The notes beneath the pieces were generated by a model. The model was not told where the DNA came from, ran no database searches, and worked only from the letters and a program-made list of their open reading frames with translations. Source: Bacillota bacterium (GTDB lineage Bacteria; Bacillota; Sulfobacillia; Sulfobacillales; Sulfobacillaceae). From it: a stretch of 10,791 nucleotides of DNA. Both the position numbers and the translations under genes were made by a program. The stretch covers positions 1-10,791 of the forward strand of contig JAKADI010000022.1 in NCBI GenBank assembly GCA_021820675.1, in the 5' to 3' direction. This document shows, in pieces, positions 6,134-10,791 of the stretch (its first letter is position 1; the number at the start of each line of letters is the position of its first letter).

Positions 6134-6156
6134 AAAACCCCCCGACATATGCGGGG
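6134..6156 (-). terminator. Minus-strand intrinsic-terminator-like hairpin
   Basis: Read on the minus strand, CCCCG-CATATGT-CGGGG is followed by GGTTTTAAC: a 5-bp G+C stem with a short T-run. No minus-strand gene that I can support lies upstream of it. It may be the relic of a lost gene, or it may insulate the small DUF2892 gene from antisense transcription. The four-T tail is short. Confidence 0.4.
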
Positions 6157-6588
6157 TCCCTGTGTTGTTCGATGCTGTCCTCCGGAACCTCATGGTCCTA
6201 AGGGAGGCCGCTGGGCACATCGACCGGGAATGGACGGCCATTATCCTGAGGTTGTGGGGCGACCACGGGCATTCTAAACTCTCGCCGCATGGGAAATTGA
6301 CGATTGTAGGAAGATTCGGTACTCCTCTGAGATGCGGGAGGGTATTATCCAAGGGACCCTGACTCATGTTTTCGAGTTCCACAAAAATCCTGGATGAATA
6401 ACAGTCCATGCCTAAGAGTCGATCGAACAGAGATTTGTTCCGCCCTTGAGGTGCTTTACCAAGCTATATTAGACAGGCCAATTTTTTTTGTGCAGGAATC
6501 CACATCCGGCAGTTTTGGCCAGGGACAAGCGTTGTGACATTATGGGGGTAACGGCGGCAAAAAAAGCCATGATGTTTTAACGTAAAGT
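6157..6588. other. Non-coding region upstream of the permease promoter
   Basis: No recognised gene. Two overlapping frames, plus 6129-6362 (77 residues) and minus 6098-6409 (103 residues), encode peptides with no family resemblance and weak or no ribosome sites. A run of eight T's (6482-6489) lies inside an inverted repeat, GGCCAA (6476-6481) with TTGGCC (6515-6520). A short GGC-A7-GCC hairpin lies near 6553-6567. The stretch could be long untranslated sequence or an eroded gene; I see no insertion-sequence ends. Confidence 0.35.
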
Positions 6589-6592
6589 TGTA

Positions 6593-6621
6593 TTGACAGC
6601 TTGTCATTTTCGCGATAAAAA
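6593..6621 (+). promoter_or_regulatory. Sigma-A-type promoter of the permease, with palindromic -35
   Basis: A consensus TTGACA (6593-6598) is followed after 17 bp by TAAAAA (6616-6621, four of six matches to TATAAT). The -35 is embedded in an inverted repeat, TGACA-GCT-TGTCA (6594-6606), a possible operator. An alternative -10, TATAAA, lies at 6642-6647 but has no good -35. The core TGTATTGACAGCTTG recurs before the aminotransferase gene. Confidence 0.55.
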
Positions 6622-6699
6622 GGTCTAGGGTTAAAATTTAGTATAAATCAAATAGGCAGAGAATTCGGGCATAAGGGTGAGTGATAGGATAAAAAAGAT

Positions 6700-6723
6700 G
6701 TCAATAGGTCAATAGGTCAATAG
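6700..6723 (+). repeat. Three perfect tandem copies of GTCAATAG abutting the ribosome binding site
   Basis: GTCAATAG occurs three times head to tail (6700-6707, 6708-6715, 6716-6723) and is followed directly by AAGGAGG (6724-6730) of the permease. Such octamer repeats can change copy number by slippage. Because the array lies 5' of the Shine-Dalgarno sequence, copy changes would lengthen the leader without altering SD-to-start spacing. Confidence 0.9.
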
Positions 6724-6739
6724 AAGGAGGAAATATTAA

Positions 6740-8146
6740 ATGGCTTCGAATCTCGAACGGTCGCTGTCAACACGTCAAATTTCTATGCTAGCGATTGGTG
6801 GTGTCATTGGTGTCGGCCTGTTTTATGGTGCGGAAGTGTCGGTGAAACTTGCAGGGCCCGCAGTAATTGTGGACTTCGTGGTCTGTGGCATCCTCGTGGC
6901 GATTATGATGCGGAGCTTGGGAGAGATGGTGGTCCATACTCCGGTTTCGGGATCTTTTAGTTACTATGCATCCACCGTTTTAAGTCCTCGCATCGGCTTT
7001 ATCAGCGCAGGGATGTGGTGGTTTTACTGGATCGCGACGGTGATGTCCGAATTGGCGGGCATTGGCCACTTGATCCAGTTTTGGGCACCAAGCTTTCCGG
7101 TGTGGCTGCCGGGACTAATCGCGCTAGTGTTGTTCACGGCATCAAATTTGTTGGCGGTTAAGGTTTTTGGCGAGATTGAATTTTGGTTTGCGGCACTGAA
7201 GATTTTGGCGGTTATCACGTTTATGGTCTTTGGCCTATTGTTGATGTTTACAGGCATTTTTTCTCATGGACACATTCGCACCATCACCAACTTGTGGACT
7301 CATGGAGGCTTTATGCCTAATGGGGTCCTGGGGATTATGATGGCGATGTCGTTGGTTGTCCAAGCCTATAGTGGGATTGAAACGCTCGCTGTGGAATCGG
7401 GTGAATCCAACAATCCCAAACGGGCATTAAAGGTCGCGTTCGGATCGGTGACGTTACGCGTAGGCGTACTCTACATCGGATCGATGCTGATTATGTTATC
7501 GGCTTTTCCTTGGACTTTTCTGTTGCATCATGCAGGCAGCCCCTATGTGCTAATGTTCTCGCGCATTGGGATTCCGGTGGCGGCTACGATCATTAACTTA
7601 TTGATTATCTCCTCGGGTCTATCGTCGTGTGATACAGGGCTTTATGCGGGATCTCGCATGTTATACAGCTTGGCGCTAAATGGTACAGTTTCCGCCAAAA
7701 TGTCACGGACGAACAGGAACCACATTCCCAATATTGCCGTGTGGGTTACCGCTTTGGCGATTTTGGTTGGCATTGTCATTACGTATTTGGCCCCGAACCA
7801 AGTGTATGTGTGGATTACCAGCGCCTCGGCCTTTGCGGATTTATGGATATGGGGCGTCATTATCGTGTCTGAAATTCAGTTTCGCCGCCGGTTTAATGGC
7901 AATGCGCGGCAAGAATTGGAATACGCGGTACCGTGGTGGCCCATGCTCCCGATTATCGGCTTGGTGCTTTTGGTGGGTATCTTTGCGGCTTTCTTAATCT
8001 CGCCCTTGACGCGTGTCTCGGTGTGGGCCGGTATTTTGTTTTTGGTCGGAATGTTTGTGTATTCCGGCGTATTGAAACGGCGTAATACATTGCCTGATGA
8101 GATTGATTTACAAGATGCGATGACGACTGACACGGCAGAGCAATAA
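6740..8146 (+). CDS. Amino acid permease, APC superfamily, AAT-like
   Basis: A 468-residue polytopic inner-membrane transporter, predicted to import an amino acid by proton symport. The N-terminus has the APC signature GGVIGVGLF at residues 20-28 in helix 1. SLGEMVVHTPVSGSF (59-73) matches the E...P..GSF motif of the amino acid transporter (AAT) branch, and YSGIETLAVESGESNNPKRAL matches its helix-6 motif. About twelve hydrophobic segments can be counted and the length is typical. AAGGAGG with 9-bp spacing fixes ATG 6740. The relatives I would expect are GabP-, ProY- and AnsP-like carriers; the substrate cannot be read from sequence. The aminotransferase downstream suggests an omega-amino acid such as beta-alanine, GABA or taurine. 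Confidence 0.9.
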   Translation: MASNLERSLSTRQISMLAIGGVIGVGLFYGAEVSVKLAGPAVIVDFVVCGILVAIMMRSLGEMVVHTPVSGSFSYYASTVLSPRIGFISAGMWWFYWIATVMSELAGIGHLIQFWAPSFPVWLPGLIALVLFTASNLLAVKVFGEIEFWFAALKILAVITFMVFGLLLMFTGIFSHGHIRTITNLWTHGGFMPNGVLGIMMAMSLVVQAYSGIETLAVESGESNNPKRALKVAFGSVTLRVGVLYIGSMLIMLSAFPWTFLLHHAGSPYVLMFSRIGIPVAATIINLLIISSGLSSCDTGLYAGSRMLYSLALNGTVSAKMSRTNRNHIPNIAVWVTALAILVGIVITYLAPNQVYVWITSASAFADLWIWGVIIVSEIQFRRRFNGNARQELEYAVPWWPMLPIIGLVLLVGIFAAFLISPLTRVSVWAGILFLVGMFVYSGVLKRRNTLPDEIDLQDAMTTDTAEQ

Positions 8147-8161
8147 TGATGTAATAATGTA

Positions 8162-8190
8162 TTGACATCTTGACTTAATGAGATTATTGT
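8162..8190 (+). promoter_or_regulatory. Candidate promoter of the aminotransferase-ald pair
   Basis: TTGACA (8162-8167) is followed after 17 bp by TATTGT (8185-8190, four of six matches), within the 93-bp gap after the permease. The surrounding TGTATTGACATCTTG (8158-8172) differs by one base from the permease promoter core at 6589-6603, which suggests shared control. The -10 is weak, and read-through from the permease is also possible. Confidence 0.45.
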
Positions 8191-8239
8191 CAGAGTAGTA
8201 GGTTATCGCTTTAATTTTTCGAGAAAGAAGGCTACAATT

Positions 8240-9628
8240 ATGGCTGAAGATGCACTCGCAATGTTGCAACAAAAAGATTTGCAGCATGTCTGGCATCCCC
8301 TGACGCAACATCAGGCATATCGAGAAGGCGCCCGACCTTTAGTGATTACGGGTGGACAAGGCGCTTTTGTCTATACCGCCGATGGCCAAGCATTTCTGGA
8401 TGCTGCTGCTGGCCTATGGTGTGTCAATGTGGGCTATGGCCGCCAAGAACTGGCCGACGCTGGTGCCAAGCAATTGCGTGAGTTGGCGTATTATCCCTTA
8501 ACGCATAGCCATCCCAGGGCTATCGAATTGGCGGAAAGACTGGCCTCATACTTACCCCGTACTCCGCACATTTATTTCTCCAATTCTGGGTCTGAGGCGA
8601 ATGAGGTGGCCTTTAAGGCCGTCCGTCAGTACTGGAAGCAACAGGGGAAACCCGGCAAAATTAAAATTTTGTCCCGGTTCCGCGGCTATCATGGGACCAC
8701 AATGGGAGCTTTGGCGGCCACCGGTCAACCGGGACGGCGTCAAGGTTATGAACCGCTCACGCCCGGATTTATTCAGGTAGCGCAACCCTATTGTTACCGT
8801 TGTCCGTTTCATCTAGAATATCCGTCATGCCATATGCAGTGTGCAGATGACTTTGAGCGCCGCATTGAAATCGAGGGGGCCGATACCGTTGCCGCGATTA
8901 TCATCGAGCCGGTGACGGCGGGAGGCGGTGTCATTGTACCGCCAGTCGGGTACCTGAAGCGGGTCGAAGAAATCGCCCGCCAGTATGATGTCAAACTGAT
9001 TATTGATGAAGTCGTGACGGGCTTTGGCCGTTTGGGTGCGATGTTCGCGACCTCCTTTTTCGATATCCATCCAGATATTGTCACAATGGCCAAGGGTTTA
9101 GCAAGTGGATACATGCCAATTTCGGCCACGGCCTTTAGCGACGAGTTGTTTGAGGGATTCTTAGGTGGGCCCGACAGCCAGCGTCACCTGCGGCATGTCA
9201 ACACCTTTGGGGGACACCCTGTGGCCGCGGCAGTGGCTTTAGCCAACATCGACGTGATTGAGTCGGAAAATTTGGTGGAACGCTCTCAGACATCCGGTCA
9301 GAAACTACTCAAGGGATTGCAAGACGCGTTAATGGATCAGCCGAATGTCGGAGATATCCGTGGAATGGGCTTGTTGGTGGGGATCGAATTGGTCAAAGAC
9401 CGCTTAACGAAGGAACCCGTACCCAACGCCGTGATGCGGTCGATTGCCAAGGCGGCGCTGGCCCAAGGGGTTATTATCGGCAAAGCCTCCGACGTAGAAC
9501 ACGAACGCAACAACATGTTGATGTTTGCACCACCGCTGGTGATGACAGACGCCGACATTAGTCAATTGATCAACGTCGTCTGGGGAAGTGTCGTGGAAGT
9601 CATGGAGCGAGAGGTGGCAAAGGCATGA
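8240..9628 (+). CDS. Class III aminotransferase, omega-amino acid:pyruvate type
   Basis: A 462-residue PLP-dependent fold-type I enzyme that moves an amino group from an omega-amino acid to a keto acid. Visible features are the phosphate-binding SNSGSEAN (114-121), YHG (150-152), Asp256 (LIIDE) contacting the pyridine nitrogen, the Schiff-base Lys285 (VTMAKGLASG) and the NTFGGHP segment that binds the PLP phosphate across the dimer. The N-terminal HVWHPLTQHQ is typical of the group including beta-alanine- and taurine-pyruvate aminotransferases. Four cysteines (C185, C188, C197, C201) cluster in PYCYRCPFHLEYPSCHMQC, a feature I associate with one branch of this family. AAAGAAGG (8224-8231) precedes the ATG. 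It overlaps alanine dehydrogenase by 4 bp, implying translational coupling and pyruvate as acceptor. The amino donor is undetermined. Confidence 0.9.
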   Translation: MAEDALAMLQQKDLQHVWHPLTQHQAYREGARPLVITGGQGAFVYTADGQAFLDAAAGLWCVNVGYGRQELADAGAKQLRELAYYPLTHSHPRAIELAERLASYLPRTPHIYFSNSGSEANEVAFKAVRQYWKQQGKPGKIKILSRFRGYHGTTMGALAATGQPGRRQGYEPLTPGFIQVAQPYCYRCPFHLEYPSCHMQCADDFERRIEIEGADTVAAIIIEPVTAGGGVIVPPVGYLKRVEEIARQYDVKLIIDEVVTGFGRLGAMFATSFFDIHPDIVTMAKGLASGYMPISATAFSDELFEGFLGGPDSQRHLRHVNTFGGHPVAAAVALANIDVIESENLVERSQTSGQKLLKGLQDALMDQPNVGDIRGMGLLVGIELVKDRLTKEPVPNAVMRSIAKAALAQGVIIGKASDVEHERNNMLMFAPPLVMTDADISQLINVVWGSVVEVMEREVAKA

Positions 9629-10725
9629 TTATCGGAACGTTAAAAGAAATTAAGCCGCAAGAACGACGTGTAGGACTAACGCCTGTGGGAACCCGGGCAT
9701 TAATTCGGGAAGGGCACCAGGTGCTCATCGAGCAAGGCGCGGGAGAAGGCAGTGGATTCTACGACCAGGAATACCAACAAGCAGGGGCTGTCATAACCTC
9801 ACGGGAAACCTTGTGTGAAAAGGCCCAGATGGTCATTAAAGTCAAAGAGCCGCAAGTCGAGGAATATGCCTTGCTGCGTCGTGGTCAAATCTTATTCACC
9901 TACTTGCATTTGGCGCCGGCCCGGGAATTAACCATGGCGTTATTACGGCAACGGGTTACGGGCATTGCCTATGAAACCATTCGCGACAAGATGGGCCGAC
10001 TTCCCTTGTTGGCACCCATGAGTCAAATCGCCGGGCGAATGTCCGTCCAGATTGGAGCGCAGTTTTTGGAGTGGTTCTATGGGGGCCGAGGTGTGCTTTT
10101 AGGCGGTGTTCCCGGTGTACCTCCAGCTCATGTCGCCGTGTTGGGGACGGGCGTGGTCGGGTCTCATGCCATTAACATGGCGGTGGGGATGGGAGCGCGT
10201 GTCACGGCGTTTGACGTATCATTAGATAAATTGAATGAATTGGATCATAAGTATGGGAGCAGGGTAACAACGGTGGTGTCAACCCCTGAAAACATTGCTG
10301 ATACCGTTCCTGATGTGGACTTGCTCATCAGTGGCGTTTTGGTTCCGGGAGCCAGAGCCCCGCGTCTCGTGACAGAAGGCATGGTGCACACCATGAAACC
10401 CGGCTCGGTTATCGTAGACGTGGCAATTGATCAAGGGGGAAGCATCGAAACATGCGACCACACCACGACGCATGCCGAACCGGTCTACGTGCGCCACGAG
10501 GTGGTGCATTACGCCGTGGCCAATATGCCCGGGGCCGTACCCCGTACGTCTACAATGGCTCTGACTAATGCAACCTTGCCGTATATTCAAGCAATTGCTA
10601 AAATGCCCATGGAGCAGGTCTTTAACGATCCGGTTTTGTCTGGTGGAGTCAACGTTTTTGATGGGAAAGTGACCAATTTGGAAGTGGCACGGGCGCTGGA
10701 ACTGGAGTATGCGTCGTTAGGGTAG
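9625..10725 (+). CDS. ald: Alanine dehydrogenase
   Basis: A 366-residue NAD-dependent enzyme converting L-alanine to pyruvate, ammonium and NADH. The start MIIGTLKEIKPQERRVGLTP is typical, with Arg15 and the catalytic set Lys74 (KVKEPQ), His95 (YLHLA) and Asp269 (VAIDQGG) of the family. The Rossmann motif VLGTGVVGSHA spans residues 172-182. Length and colinearity are normal. Its ATG overlaps the aminotransferase stop (ATGA), so the two should be made together. The likely job is to recycle alanine formed by the transaminase back to pyruvate, making the pair a net deaminating system. No sign of truncation. Confidence 0.96.
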   Translation: MIIGTLKEIKPQERRVGLTPVGTRALIREGHQVLIEQGAGEGSGFYDQEYQQAGAVITSRETLCEKAQMVIKVKEPQVEEYALLRRGQILFTYLHLAPARELTMALLRQRVTGIAYETIRDKMGRLPLLAPMSQIAGRMSVQIGAQFLEWFYGGRGVLLGGVPGVPPAHVAVLGTGVVGSHAINMAVGMGARVTAFDVSLDKLNELDHKYGSRVTTVVSTPENIADTVPDVDLLISGVLVPGARAPRLVTEGMVHTMKPGSVIVDVAIDQGGSIETCDHTTTHAEPVYVRHEVVHYAVANMPGAVPRTSTMALTNATLPYIQAIAKMPMEQVFNDPVLSGGVNVFDGKVTNLEVARALELEYASLG

Positions 10726-10730
10726 GACAA

Positions 10731-10753
10731 GGGCCCGGATGGTATCCGGGCCC
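10731..10753 (+). terminator. Perfect 10-bp hairpin after ald
   Basis: GGGCCCGGAT-GGT-ATCCGGGCCC begins 5 bp after the ald stop: ten perfect pairs and a 3-base loop. No T-run follows (CGGCAAATC), so it may pause or partly terminate transcription, or protect the 3' end, rather than act as a full intrinsic terminator. Confidence 0.6.
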
Positions 10754-10783
10754 CGGCAAATCACGGGCTGATAGGAGGCAGAG

Positions 10784-10791
10784 ATGATGGG
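10784..10791 (+). CDS. Start of a further gene, cut by the window end
   Basis: AGGAGG (10773-10778) is followed by two adjacent ATGs at 10784 and 10787, the second at 8-bp spacing. Only two or three codons are visible, so the product is unknown. As the next gene after ald it may encode the enzyme acting on the aldehyde made by the transaminase. Confidence 0.5.

Noticed and set aside
6129..6362. 77-residue plus-strand frame
   Set aside because: No recognised family and a weak ribosome site; its start also overlaps the minus-strand hairpin. It remains possible but unsupported.
6098..6409. 103-residue minus-strand frame
   Set aside because: No family resemblance, and the terminator-like hairpin would cut it before its end.

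Overview
The window looks like a chromosomal segment of a sulfur-metabolising, Gram-positive-type bacterium. Strong AGGAGG-type ribosome binding sites, tight operons and a set of sulfur-transfer and sulfide-oxidation genes fit an acidophilic Firmicute of the Sulfobacillus kind. That assignment is an inference from gene content and style; no marker gene is present.

Region 1 (16-5546) is the sulfur block. A minus-strand PucR/CdaR-type regulator is divergent from a beta-carbonic anhydrase. Downstream on the plus strand come a DsrE-family persulfide carrier, a TusA-family sulfurtransferase, a short sulfide:quinone-oxidoreductase-like flavoprotein and a DUF1641 protein built from three internal repeats. 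Read together, the flavoprotein would oxidise sulfide, TusA and DsrE would carry the sulfane sulfur, and DUF1641 would be an accessory partner of the flavoprotein. The carbonic anhydrase could be an ordinary CO2 hydratase or a COS/CS2 hydrolase feeding sulfide to the block. The leader of dsrE can fold into an interleaved (pseudoknot-type) structure.

Region 2 (5547-6739) looks empty at first, but it holds a very small minus-strand gene (5841-6068) for a DUF2892/YgaP-type two-helix membrane protein. Its frame carries an in-frame TGA exactly where the family has the conserved Cys of its G(Y/F)CPLY motif. The frame then continues through the rest of the family motif to a TAA. A small hairpin with a GGUCU loop begins 16 nt after the TGA, as in bacterial selenocysteine insertion elements. 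Either this is an undescribed selenoprotein or a recent nonsense mutation has broken the gene. It is the most interesting item here. A strong palindromic hairpin separates it from the convergent sulfur operon, and the rest of the region holds no gene I can support.

Region 3 (about 6590 to the end) is a plus-strand amino-acid catabolic block: an APC/AAT-family amino acid permease, a class III omega-amino acid:pyruvate aminotransferase and an alanine dehydrogenase that overlaps it by 4 bp. The predicted logic is uptake of an amine-bearing acid, transfer of its amino group to pyruvate, and oxidative deamination of the resulting alanine to regenerate pyruvate and release ammonium and NADH. The permease and the aminotransferase each have a promoter-like sequence sharing a nearly identical 15-bp core. 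A perfect 10-bp hairpin follows alanine dehydrogenase, and a new gene begins in the last bases.
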